Below, piece by piece: positions 26,130-33,906 of a DNA stretch of 64,000 nt; position 1 is the stretch's first letter, and the number at the start of each line of letters is the position of its first letter. The notes beneath the pieces were generated by a model that worked only from the letters and a program-made list of their open reading frames with translations, searched no databases and had not been told where the DNA came from. This DNA comes from Actinoplanes lobatus. GTDB lineage: Bacteria > Actinomycetota > Actinomycetes > Mycobacteriales > Micromonosporaceae. The translations under genes and the position numbers were made by a program. The stretch is from NCBI RefSeq assembly GCF_014205215.1, contig NZ_JACHNC010000001.1:1989001-2053000 (forward strand), read 5' to 3'.

Positions 26130-27689
26130 ATGTTCACTCTCCTTTCTCGATCTCTGATCACGACGGCCGTCTCGGCGGCCGTTCTCGTCAGCACGACAGG
26201 TTCCGCGATCGCGGCCACGAACACGCTGACCGTCACCGCCGTCAACCGCTCCGGCGCCAAGGTGAGCATCGCGGCCAACGTGATCAACGTCAGCACTAAC
26301 GTGTCGTACACGATCCGCACCGGCAAGGCGAGGAAGCTGCCGAAGGGCAGCTACGCCGTGCTGGCCGCGATCCCGACCGGCTACACCACCACCCTCGGGG
26401 GCAAGCCGGTGAAGGTGTCCGGCTCGACCAAGCTGACCCTCGACGCCCGCTACGGCAAGCCGGTCAACCTCGGGATCAGCCCCGCGGTCACGGGCCTGGA
26501 GAAGCGGACGCAGGCCCGGCTCTGCGTCGACTCCTTCATCAGCACGTCGGTCGAGGGGTACGGCTCCGACGACAGCCCGGTGTACGTCATCCCCACCGCC
26601 TCGAAGAAGATCCAGTTCGCCGCCATGGGGACCTGGACCAACGCGCTGGGCAGCGGGGACAGTTACGCGGTCGTGCACCGCAGCAACGGTGTCCCGAGCA
26701 CCCCGTCCCGCGCCTTCAAGCGGGCATCGCTCGGCACGGTCACGGTCGACTCCCGGCGCGGCACCGGCATCGCCAACTACAACGGCTTCGCCGTGCAGCC
26801 GCAGGACGGTTGCGCCACCGACCTGTACTCGAACCTGTTCACCACCGAGGACCCGACCTACTCGAAGGTCCACCTGACCCCGGGCAACTGGCATCTGCGC
26901 AGCGACAGCCAGGCGACCACCAGCACCGGCGAGGGCTGGAACGTCGACAGCCTGTTCGCGTCGCGCAAGGTGGCCGCCGGCAAGCCGGCGTTCGTCCGCT
27001 TCAACGGGGCGGCCACGGGTCCGGGCTACGAGCTGCCGACGGTGATCCGGGGCCGGATGAACTACTCGCTCGACGACATGTTCACGGATCCGGGCTTCCG
27101 CTGGTCCGGCGACCCGGCCAAGGTCGTCGCCACCCTCAAGACCGGCGGCAAGACGGTGAAGACCCGGAAGGTGGGCACCTACGGCGTCTACGGGCCGCAG
27201 CTCGAGTACTGGGTCAAGAAGGCGGGCTGGTACACCCTCAGCGTCAACGCCACCCGGTACTACCCGGGCATCACCCTGCCGAGCGGGATGCTCTCCACCG
27301 CCTCGGGCGTCGTCTTCCGGTTCCCGGCGAAGCCGGACACCAGCGTGCTGCCCCCGCTCTTCACCGTGCAGCACGTCCCGGCCGGCCTGAACAACTGGAA
27401 CCGCGCCAAGGCCGGCAGCACCACGAACGTCGCGATCAGGCTCAACCGGGCCGGCCACGACACCGACGCCAAGCGGGGCGCGAACCCGAAGCTCAAGTCG
27501 CTGAGCACGAAGATCTCCACCGACGGCGGGCGGACCTGGCGTTCCGTTCCGGTTCGGAAGATCAACGGCGTCTGGCACGCGATCGTCCCGAACCCGGCGT
27601 CCGGCGCGGTCTCGCTGCGCACCCGGGCCACCTACACCAACGGTGGTTACACCGAGGCGACCGTCTTCCGGGCGTACGCGATCGGTTGA
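26130..27689 (+). CDS. secreted protein of unknown function
   Basis: A 519-residue exported protein with a clear signal peptide ending near TGSAIAATNTL. No catalytic motif or known domain is recognised. The mature part is rich in beta-type sequence, Thr, Ser, Gly and aromatic residues; a segment KPVNLGISPAVTGLEKRTQA is followed by conserved-looking FAAMGTWTNALGSGDSYAVV and GWYTLSVNATRYYPGITLPS. The C-terminal part has STDGGRTWRSVPVRKINGVW and looks like an Ig or sialidase-like beta domain. It is divergent from the restriction-modification operon by 166 bases. An extracellular adhesive or binding role is possible but unproven. Confidence 0.75.
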   Translation: MFTLLSRSLITTAVSAAVLVSTTGSAIAATNTLTVTAVNRSGAKVSIAANVINVSTNVSYTIRTGKARKLPKGSYAVLAAIPTGYTTTLGGKPVKVSGSTKLTLDARYGKPVNLGISPAVTGLEKRTQARLCVDSFISTSVEGYGSDDSPVYVIPTASKKIQFAAMGTWTNALGSGDSYAVVHRSNGVPSTPSRAFKRASLGTVTVDSRRGTGIANYNGFAVQPQDGCATDLYSNLFTTEDPTYSKVHLTPGNWHLRSDSQATTSTGEGWNVDSLFASRKVAAGKPAFVRFNGAATGPGYELPTVIRGRMNYSLDDMFTDPGFRWSGDPAKVVATLKTGGKTVKTRKVGTYGVYGPQLEYWVKKAGWYTLSVNATRYYPGITLPSGMLSTASGVVFRFPAKPDTSVLPPLFTVQHVPAGLNNWNRAKAGSTTNVAIRLNRAGHDTDAKRGANPKLKSLSTKISTDGGRTWRSVPVRKINGVWHAIVPNPASGAVSLRTRATYTNGGYTEATVFRAYAIG

Positions 27690-27696
27690 TGGTTTC

Positions 27697-27725
27697 GGCG
27701 GCCCGGTCTCACCGGCCGGGCCGCC
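27697..27725. terminator. shared terminator between converging genes
   Basis: Inverted repeat with arms GGCGGCCCGG (27697-27706) and CCGGGCCGCC (27716-27725), loop of 9 bases. It lies 8 bases after the stop of the rightward secreted protein and includes the stop codon of the leftward membrane protein, so it can serve both. Confidence 0.6.
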
Positions 27726-28257
27726 GCACCACGATCCGGATCAGCGCTCCGATGGCATAGCCGAGGAGCAGCACCCCGATGCCGGAGGCGGTCACCCGCG
27801 CCGGCGTCACATCCGACGCCAGCCCGGCGATCAGGCCGGCCAGCGCGGCCAGGCAGACCGCGACACCGAGCACCCGCAGCGCGGGATCCCGCAGCACCGG
27901 CGCGAGCGGCAGGAAGTGCAGCCCGACGACCGCACCGATCAGGACCGGGATGTACTCGGACTGATGGATGACGGCGAGCAGCACGGCGCCGAAACCGGCC
28001 GCCGCCAGCTCGCCCGCGAAGATCACCAGATACCGGCGGTCGGTGGTCGCATTCCGTTCCACCGGGCCCTGCCGGTGGGCCCGCAGCACCACCAGCGCGC
28101 CGATGCCCGCCACCAGGATCGAGGTCAGGCTGCCCACCACGAGGTAGGTGCCCAGGGGCGGCCGGCTGTCCGGCACGCTGAACCAGATCATCCCGAAAAC
28201 GCCCAGGTAGAGCGCGGTCAGTCCGGCCTGTCGCCGCTCGGCCAGCGATGCCGTCAC
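27709..28257 (-). CDS. integral membrane protein of unknown function
   Basis: A 182-residue protein made almost entirely of about five to six hydrophobic helices: TALYLGVFGMIWFSV, TYLVVGSLTSILVAGIGALV, YLVIFAGELAAAGFGAVLLA, IPVLIGAVVGLHFLPLAPV and VLGVAVCLAALAGLIAGLA. Short basic loops such as VLRAHRQGPVERNATTDRRY suggest the topology. No motif identifies a substrate. The GTG at 28257 is chosen because GGAGGG lies 8 bases before it; upstream codons in the same frame are antisense to the repeat-protein gene and not part of this protein. Confidence 0.7.
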   Translation of the reverse strand: MTASLAERRQAGLTALYLGVFGMIWFSVPDSRPPLGTYLVVGSLTSILVAGIGALVVLRAHRQGPVERNATTDRRYLVIFAGELAAAGFGAVLLAVIHQSEYIPVLIGAVVGLHFLPLAPVLRDPALRVLGVAVCLAALAGLIAGLASDVTPARVTASGIGVLLLGYAIGALIRIVVRRPGR

Positions 28258-28363
28258 AGTGGTTTCCCTCCACGAACGGGACAGCCACCGGTCGGCGGCC
28301 CATGGCATCTTACGAACGGGAACGTGATCCGGTTCGCGCGTGCGTCGATATGGCGGACGGCGG

Positions 28364-29839
28364 TCAGAACTCGCAGCTGACCAGGGTGTCGCCGGGGGAC
28401 TCCCGGCAGCCGTCGCCGCGGGTGCCGTGCGGGCCGCCGTCGAGCAGGTCCACCGTGCCGGTGGTGTCGCCCTGTTCGTGCAGGTCGTCGTCGCCGTCAC
28501 CGCCGTAGAGGCGATCGAGGCCCGCCTCGCCCTGGAGGAAGTCGTTCCCGGCATAGCCGGTGACGATGTCGTTGCCCGCGCCGCCGGTGATGTAGTTGTC
28601 CGCGGCATTGCCGGTGAGCCGGTCGTTGCCCGCGCCGCCGTAGATGTTCTCCACATCGGCGCCCACGCTGTCGTGCTCGCCGGCCAGACCGTCATCGCCG
28701 GTCGCGCCGTCGAGGTCGACGCTCACGGCTGCGGTGTAGCTGTGGTAGCTGACAGTGTCGATACCGTCACCGCCGGCCAGGAAGTCGGAAGCTGCCGTGG
28801 CGGAATCGATGTCGCCATACATGTCGTCGTTGCCTGCACCACCGTAAAGCCGGTCTCGACCCTGGTCACCACCCATCTGATCATCGCCACCGAGCCCGAT
28901 CAGCACGTCGTCGCCGGCCAGACCGCCCAGGAGGTTGCGGCTTCCGTTGCCGGTCAGGCGGTCGGATGCCTTGCCGCCGACCAGAGACTCGACGTCGGCG
29001 CCGATGGAGTCGCGCTCACCGGCCTGACCGTCGTCACCCGTAGCGCCGTCGAGGTCGGCGGTCACCGGCTTGACCCGTTCGGTGTAGGCGACGTGATCCA
29101 GACCGGATCCACCGGACAACAGGTCGCTGTCCGTGGTGTAACCCCAGTTCTGGTCCAGGACATCGTCACCGCCCTCGCCGTAGGACCGGTCGTTGCCCGG
29201 CCCATCGAAGAGATAGTCGCTGTCAGCCCCGCCATACAGCACATCGTTGCCGGAATATCCACGAATATCGTCGTGCCCGTCGCCGCCGTAGAGACGGTCC
29301 GCGCCGTCGTGCCCGACCACGACGTCGTCCCCGGGACCGCCGCTGACGACGTCGTTGCCGACGTTGCCATTCATCGTGTCGGCACCACCCTGACCCCAGA
29401 TGCGGTCGGCTCCGCTTCCGCCGAAAAGACGGTCGCCCCGTGGTCCGCCGGTAAGACGGTCGGCACCGCTGCCCCCGTCAGCGCTCAGGCCGACATCGCT
29501 GCGGTTGTCCACCGAGTCGTTGCGGTCGTAGGTGTAGACCTGCACTCGCGCCGGACCCTGCGCGATGGTGCACCGCACCCGCGTCCTGTCGCCTTGGACC
29601 GCTTTACAGCCCTTGCCGACAGCAAGGGTCACGACATCGTCGATCATCACGGTGTTGCCGCTGCGGCTGATCACGACCCGGTTCTGGTCACCGCCGGCCG
29701 CCTTGTACTGAACCTTGGTGGTCTCGACGACCTGGACGATGCCTGTGGACGCAGCCTGGGCCGGCGATGCGAGCATCCCGGCGGCGACGGTCAGCATGGC
29801 AGACAGGCCGGCACGAACCGACCATGAGGATTCCAGCAC
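28364..29839 (-). CDS. secreted calcium-binding RTX-like repeat protein (family member 3)
   Basis: The largest family member in the window, 491 residues. Signal peptide ending ASPAQAA. The shared N-terminal domain shows VVETTKVQYKAAGGDQN, NTVMIDDVVTLAVG and the Cys pair GCKAVQGDRTRVRC. A first RTX block is followed by two internal copies of VDLDGATGDDGLAGEHDSVG-type segments (first copy TADLDGATGDDGQAGERDSI, second copy VDLDGATGDDGLAGEHDSV), each preceding a further RTX block; this suggests an internal duplication. The C-terminus GDGC...LVSCEF keeps the Cys pair. GTG start with GGGAGG upstream. Export by Sec and calcium binding are inferred. Confidence 0.85.
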   Translation of the reverse strand: MLESSWSVRAGLSAMLTVAAGMLASPAQAASTGIVQVVETTKVQYKAAGGDQNRVVISRSGNTVMIDDVVTLAVGKGCKAVQGDRTRVRCTIAQGPARVQVYTYDRNDSVDNRSDVGLSADGGSGADRLTGGPRGDRLFGGSGADRIWGQGGADTMNGNVGNDVVSGGPGDDVVVGHDGADRLYGGDGHDDIRGYSGNDVLYGGADSDYLFDGPGNDRSYGEGGDDVLDQNWGYTTDSDLLSGGSGLDHVAYTERVKPVTADLDGATGDDGQAGERDSIGADVESLVGGKASDRLTGNGSRNLLGGLAGDDVLIGLGGDDQMGGDQGRDRLYGGAGNDDMYGDIDSATAASDFLAGGDGIDTVSYHSYTAAVSVDLDGATGDDGLAGEHDSVGADVENIYGGAGNDRLTGNAADNYITGGAGNDIVTGYAGNDFLQGEAGLDRLYGGDGDDDLHEQGDTTGTVDLLDGGPHGTRGDGCRESPGDTLVSCEF

Positions 29840-30001
29840 GTCGCCTCCCGTATGAACACGCGCGGCCCGTGATCGTAGGACGGATAGGTCCCGTCCTCAA
29901 TCCGTGACCTTGAAGCCGGCCTCATCCGAACGTCGATGATTCGCCACCCGTCCGGGTACGAATTCATGGTGATCTCAATGTGCGACGTGAATAGCCGGGA
30001 A

Positions 30002-30018
30002 CCTGTCCGCCAGACAGG
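30002..30018 (+). promoter_or_regulatory. hairpin overlapping the ribosome site of the first zinc-ribbon gene
   Basis: Arms CCTGTC (30002-30007) and GACAGG (30013-30018) with a 5-base loop lie just before the ATG at 30022. The right arm contains the start of the AGGGG ribosome site. The hairpin could lower translation of the first cassette gene unless melted. Confidence 0.35.
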
Positions 30019-30021
30019 GGC

Positions 30022-30342
30022 ATGGCCCAGTACTTCGATTTAGTCATCCGTTGCCCGGCGTGCATCGCCGACGGGCGGGACGGCGGATTGCCCGGTTACT
30101 GGTATCACCATCAGTGCGGCGGTGGACTCCAGATCGGCGACGACGCCAACTATCAATGCAAGAGCTGCTTTCAGCGCCACCATGTGCGCAATTGGCGGTA
30201 TGCCTGCGAGCAGCACGAATCGGATTTCCGGGCGACCACCTCGGCCCATCTGGCCAACGCCGTGTCGACGGCCGGCCAGCTCACCAGCGTCGCCGGCCGC
30301 CGCTGGCTGATGACCTTCCTGGAAAACCTCGGCGACTGGTGA
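30022..30342 (+). CDS. small zinc-ribbon-like protein, first gene of AAA cassette (paralogue A)
   Basis: A 106-residue soluble protein, not assignable to a named family by eye. Cysteines are arranged as CPAC at 11-14, a lone Cys32, CKSC at 46-49 and WRYACEQH at 58-65, which suggests one or two zinc ribbons. The C-terminal third is helical: TTSAHLANAVSTAGQLTSVA, ending in [14 protein letters not shown]. Two further paralogues follow in the same operon (30339 and 33497). Its stop overlaps the GTG of the next gene (GTGA). I infer an adaptor, perhaps recruiting substrates to the AAA+ ATPase encoded downstream; no experiment supports this. Confidence 0.75.
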   Translation: MAQYFDLVIRCPACIADGRDGGLPGYWYHHQCGGGLQIGDDANYQCKSCFQRHHVRNWRYACEQHESDFRATTSAHLANAVSTAGQLTSVAGRRWLMTFLENLGDW

Positions 30343-30656
30343 TCACTTATCACCGCCTCTACTTCCGGTGCCCGGCATGCGTCGGCAGCGGTATGCGAAG
30401 CACCGTGGCCAGTTACTGGTACCACGACTGCGGCGGGCCGTTGGAGCTCGGCAGCAATGCGGCGATCCGCTGTACGAGCTGCTGGGAGGAGAGCCATGTA
30501 TCGAATTGGCGCTATTCGTGCAGCAACCACAGCGGTGACTACCGCGCCACCAATTCCGCGCTGTTCGCCAGCTCGATGAGCATGTCCGCCGCCCTCGTAC
30601 AGGCCGGTGGCCGCCGCTGGCTGATGAGCGTGCTGACCAACCTCGCGGACTGGTGA
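30339..30656 (+). CDS. small zinc-ribbon-like protein (paralogue B)
   Basis: A 105-residue paralogue of the gene just upstream, from the overlapping GTG at 30339. It keeps the pattern YFRCPAC, YHDCGG, RCTSC and NWRYSCSNH, then [19 protein letters not shown] and the ending [14 protein letters not shown]. The overlap of start and stop (GTGA) indicates translational coupling to paralogue A, so the two may be made in equal amounts and could form a heterodimer. The next gene, the AAA+ ATPase, starts 25 bases later. Confidence 0.72.
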   Translation: MITYHRLYFRCPACVGSGMRSTVASYWYHDCGGPLELGSNAAIRCTSCWEESHVSNWRYSCSNHSGDYRATNSALFASSMSMSAALVQAGGRRWLMSVLTNLADW

Positions 30657-30681
30657 GGGCGATACAGAAAGGGGCAGTGCA

Positions 30682-32839
30682 TTGCGAGTGGCCGAACCCG
30701 GCGTCGTCCTGACCGCCGTGCCGGAGGAGCCGCGGCATCGCGGCATGCATCTGGCCGTCGTGGCGGCCGACGTCGCCCCGCGACTCGGCGTCTCCGGCGG
30801 GCACGACGACCGCGCACCCCGGTACGTCCGGCTGGTGAACCCGGCCACCGGAGCGGCCGGATACGCCCGCCTGCACACCGGCGAGCACCTCGCGCCGGGC
30901 ATCGTGGCGGTGCAGGGATACATCCTGGACAACGCCGGAATCACCGCCGGCGAGAACGTCCGGGTGGAGCGGTGGGATCCGGAGCGGGACGCCCGGCCCG
31001 CGACCGAGGTGACGCTGACCCGGGTGGCCGGTCTCCCGGCCGGCCGGGTGCAGGCCGGCGGGGTACGGGTACGCCTCACCGACTCCGGGCTCACCTTCGT
31101 GCCCGGCCACCGGTTCTCGCTGCCGGCCGGCGGGGCGGACCTGACCTTCGAGGTGGTCGCCGCCGACCCGCCGGACGTACCGGTCCGGTGCACCCCGGAG
31201 ACCGTGCTGACCCTCCAGGACGCCACCGGCCCGGACACCGCCGACCGCACCACCGGCCGCCCGGAGGCCGCGGAGGACGTCTTCGCGGACATCGGTGGCC
31301 TGGACGCGGCGATCCGGCGGATCACCGAGCTGGTCATCTGGCCGGCCGAGCAGCCGGAGCTGTTCACCCGGCTCGGTATCGGCGCGGCCCGCGGCATCAT
31401 CCTGCACGGCCCGCCGGGCACCGGTAAGACCCTGCTCGCCCGGGCCGTGGCCAAGCGGATGGGTGCGCACTTCTTCCTGATCAACGGCCCGGAGGTGATG
31501 TCCAAGTTCTACGGTGAGGCCGAACGCCGGCTGCGCGAGGTGTTCGCCGAGGCGGCCGAGAAACAGCCGAGCGTGGTCTTCATCGACGAGCTGGACTCGA
31601 TCGCGCCGTCTCGGGACCGGGTCTCCGGCGACCTGGAGGTACGCCTGGTCAGCCAGCTGCTCACGCTGCTGGACGGGTTGCACGGCCGCGGCCAGGTGGT
31701 GGTCATCGGCGCCACCAACCGGCCGGCGGCGATCGATCCGGCACTGCGCCGGCCGGGCCGCTTCGACCACGAGGTGGAGATCGCCGCACCGGATCAGGCC
31801 GGGCGCCGCGACATCCTGCGGGTGCACAGCCGTGGCACCCCGCTGGCCGCCGGTGTGAACCTCGACGACCTGGCCGAACGGACCGTCGGGTTCGTCGGCG
31901 CCGACCTGGCCAGCCTGGTGCAGGAGGCGGCGTTCGCGGCGGCCCGGCGCCTGATGGGTGGCGGTCTGGATCCGGCGTCGCTGAGCCGCGCCGAGGTGGG
32001 CCCGGACGACTTCGCCGAAGGGCTGCGGACCGTGGCAGCCGTCGGCGTTCCGGCAACTGCGCCCGGCGCTCAGCGGACCCGACTGGGACGATCTGACCGG
32101 CCTGGAGGCCGCGAAACAGGCCCTGCTCCAGCTCGTCGACTGGCCGCTCACCCGGCGGGAACGGCTGGCCGGGCTCGGCGTGGCCCGGCCCGGCGCGCTG
32201 CTGCTCACCGGACCGCCGCTCGGCGGCAAGACCGGCCTGGTCGGGGCGCTGGCCCGGCGGATGTCGGCGACGCTCCTGCGCCTGCCGGCGATCGAGCTGC
32301 TCAGCCCGTGGGCGGGTGAGGCCGAGCGGATGATCCGCGACATCTTCGTGAAGGCCCGGCAGACGTCGCCGAGCATCGTGCTCATCGACGATCTCGACCG
32401 GCTCACCGCCGGCGATCCCGACCTGGTCCGTCGCCTGCTCGCGCAGGTGGACAACGAGATGACCCAACTGACGTACGCCACCGCGGCCTCGGTGATCGTG
32501 ACCGCCCGTACCGGGGGCCTGCCTCCGGCGGTCCGGCACGACCCGCTCTTCTCCGACGTCGTCGAGCTGGGCCTGCCGTCGTCCACGGAGATCCGTACGG
32601 TCGTGCAGCGCCGCCTCGCCCCGTACCTGGACGGGGAGGTGACCGCCGACGAGCTGGCCGCCGAACTCCGCGACCGTTCGATCGGCGAGGCGCTGCGGGT
32701 CTGCGACGACGCGCTGACCGGCGCGCTGTGGGACGAGCCGGATCACCCGGTCGTCCGGAAACAACACCTCATCACGGCTCTCGACCGTGCCACACACACC
32801 CGTACCACCAGTCCGGAGGAGGACGAGCTCAGTGTCTGA
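30682..32839 (+). CDS. CDC48/p97-like two-domain AAA+ ATPase with an apparent one-base frameshift
   Basis: The frame from the TTG at 30682 (AAAGGGG upstream; GTG at 30688 also possible) encodes a CDC48-type N domain (about 1-175), then D1 with Walker [16 protein letters not shown] (residue 243), Walker [11 protein letters not shown], sensor [20 protein letters not shown] and the second-region [14 protein letters not shown]. After GLRTV the frame turns to nonsense and stops at 32319. If one G at 32034-32035 is skipped, the expected linker [10 protein letters not shown] and a D2 domain follow to 32839 in the next frame. D2 has a weak Walker A (GPPLGGKTG) and DD in place of DE in Walker B. D1 is probably the active ring. 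The break may be a mutation, an assembly error or a programmed shift. Confidence 0.8.
32180..32839 (+). CDS. D2 AAA domain of the CDC48-like ATPase as a separate reading frame
   Basis: If the frameshift is real and not bypassed, the D2 part could only be made from an internal start such as GTG at 32180 (219 residues), for which no ribosome site is evident. It carries [33 protein letters not shown], and [10 protein letters not shown], i.e. a AAA core with altered nucleotide-binding residues. In the same frame, upstream codons from 32036 encode the missing D1-D2 linker ([20 protein letters not shown]), which is strong evidence that this was once one protein with the gene above. Its stop overlaps the next start by 8 bases. 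Confidence 0.5.
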   Translation: MARPGALLLTGPPLGGKTGLVGALARRMSATLLRLPAIELLSPWAGEAERMIRDIFVKARQTSPSIVLIDDLDRLTAGDPDLVRRLLAQVDNEMTQLTYATAASVIVTARTGGLPPAVRHDPLFSDVVELGLPSSTEIRTVVQRRLAPYLDGEVTADELAAELRDRSIGEALRVCDDALTGALWDEPDHPVVRKQHLITALDRATHTRTTSPEEDELSV

Positions 32840-33500
32840 CATCCCCAACGGAGGTCGCCGTCAGGTCGCGCCACGGCAGACCATGGAATCGCCGAAGCAG
32901 GTGACCCTCCAGTTCCTCGACGACACCTGGGAGCGGCTGCTCAACTCGCTGGAGCGGCTCGAGCAGGTGAGCGAGGGCTACCGCAATCTGACCGCCACCC
33001 GGCTCGACCAGCACCCGGACCGGGACCGGATCACCGAGTCGGAGCTGGACGTCCGCTGGGAGGTCCACCTCCAGATCAAGAGCCTCGAACGGATCATCAA
33101 GCCGGTCATCGAGGACGCGGAGTGGATGATCGCCGACTTCCTGCGCTGGTTCGGCGGCCGGGCCCGGCGGCCACTCGCGGTCACCGACGAGTACGCGGTA
33201 CCGGTCCTGCACTGCGTCATGGACCACCCGTACGAGCTGCCGGATCTCGACGAGGTGGTGCCCACCGAGAGGGACATCCTGGACGCCGCCGAGGCGCTCG
33301 GCCGTGGCCTGCACGAGTCCGACAAGATCGAGGAACGGTTCCTCGCCGACTCCGGGCTGGAGGCCACCCGGCACCTCCACACCCGCGCCCACAGCCGCAG
33401 CAGCGGCCTGGTCCGGCTCAGCGAACTCAACCGGAAGCTGGCCGTGCACCTGGCCTATCTGATCGACCACCCCCAGCCCGCGAAGGAGGAACCCAGATGA
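32832..33500 (+). CDS. helical protein of unknown function in the AAA/zinc-ribbon cassette
   Basis: A 222-residue soluble protein from the GTG at 32832, with GGAGGAGG upstream inside the end of the ATPase gene. It is mostly helical: VTLQFLDDTWERLLNSLERL, SELDVRWEVHLQIKSLERII, EDAEWMIADFLRWFGGRARR and ERDILDAAEALGRGLHES. No cysteine cluster, catalytic motif or membrane span is seen, and I do not recognise a family. Overlaps on both sides (8 bases with the ATPase, ATGA with paralogue C) mark it as an integral part of the cassette. It could be an effector, an oligomer scaffold or an ATPase cofactor. Confidence 0.75.
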   Translation: MSDIPNGGRRQVAPRQTMESPKQVTLQFLDDTWERLLNSLERLEQVSEGYRNLTATRLDQHPDRDRITESELDVRWEVHLQIKSLERIIKPVIEDAEWMIADFLRWFGGRARRPLAVTDEYAVPVLHCVMDHPYELPDLDEVVPTERDILDAAEALGRGLHESDKIEERFLADSGLEATRHLHTRAHSRSSGLVRLSELNRKLAVHLAYLIDHPQPAKEEPR

Positions 33501-33844
33501 GCCAGTACGACACCCAGGTTCCGGAAGCCGAGTGGTTCAGCCTGGTGATGCGCTGCCCGGCCTGCCTGTCCGAGCAGAAGGAACCCGGCCCGGCGGCGCA
33601 GTGGTTCCACGCCTCCGACGACGGGTTCGTGCAGGTGGGCAGCAGCGCCCAGTACCGCTGCACGAGCTGCCGGTGCGTCGAGCACGTGAAGAGCTGGCGG
33701 TACGCGTGCGAGGCGCACCAGACCGACTTCCGCCCCACCTCGTCGGCGCACCTGGCGAACGCGCTGTCCACCGCCGGGCAGATCACCAGCGTGGCCGGCC
33801 GGCAGTGGATGCAACGGTTCCTGGAGAACCTGGGCGAGTGGTGA
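33497..33844 (+). CDS. small zinc-ribbon-like protein (paralogue C), last gene of AAA cassette
   Basis: A 115-residue paralogue of the two proteins that open the cassette. It keeps MRCPAC, YRCTSCRC, SWRYACEAH and the C-terminal TSSAHLANALSTAGQITSVA plus WMQRFLENLGEW, which is closer to paralogue A than to B. The lone middle Cys of A and B is replaced (WFHASDDGFV), so only the CxxC, CxSC and CxxH sites are common to all three. The ATG overlaps the stop of the helical gene (ATGA), and a hairpin terminator follows 7 bases after the stop. Confidence 0.75.
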   Translation: MSQYDTQVPEAEWFSLVMRCPACLSEQKEPGPAAQWFHASDDGFVQVGSSAQYRCTSCRCVEHVKSWRYACEAHQTDFRPTSSAHLANALSTAGQITSVAGRQWMQRFLENLGEW

Positions 33845-33850
33845 GAACGG

Positions 33851-33887
33851 CGAAGGAGCCGGGGCGGGCCCGCCACCGGCTCCTTCG
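33851..33887. terminator. strong hairpin closing the AAA/zinc-ribbon cassette
   Basis: Perfect 12-base arms CGAAGGAGCCGG (33851-33862) and CCGGCTCCTTCG (33876-33887), with a loop that itself can pair (GGCGGG / CCCGCC). It lies between the cassette end and the stop of the converging repeat protein, so it can end both transcripts. Confidence 0.75.
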
Positions 33888-33906
33888 TGTTCGTCCAGGG
33901 TGCGAT

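Noticed and set aside
28400..29500. Regular short DNA periodicity that could look like a CRISPR or satellite array
   Set aside because: The period is 27 bases and codes for RTX nonapeptides; repeats are imperfect, without constant repeat and unique spacer structure.
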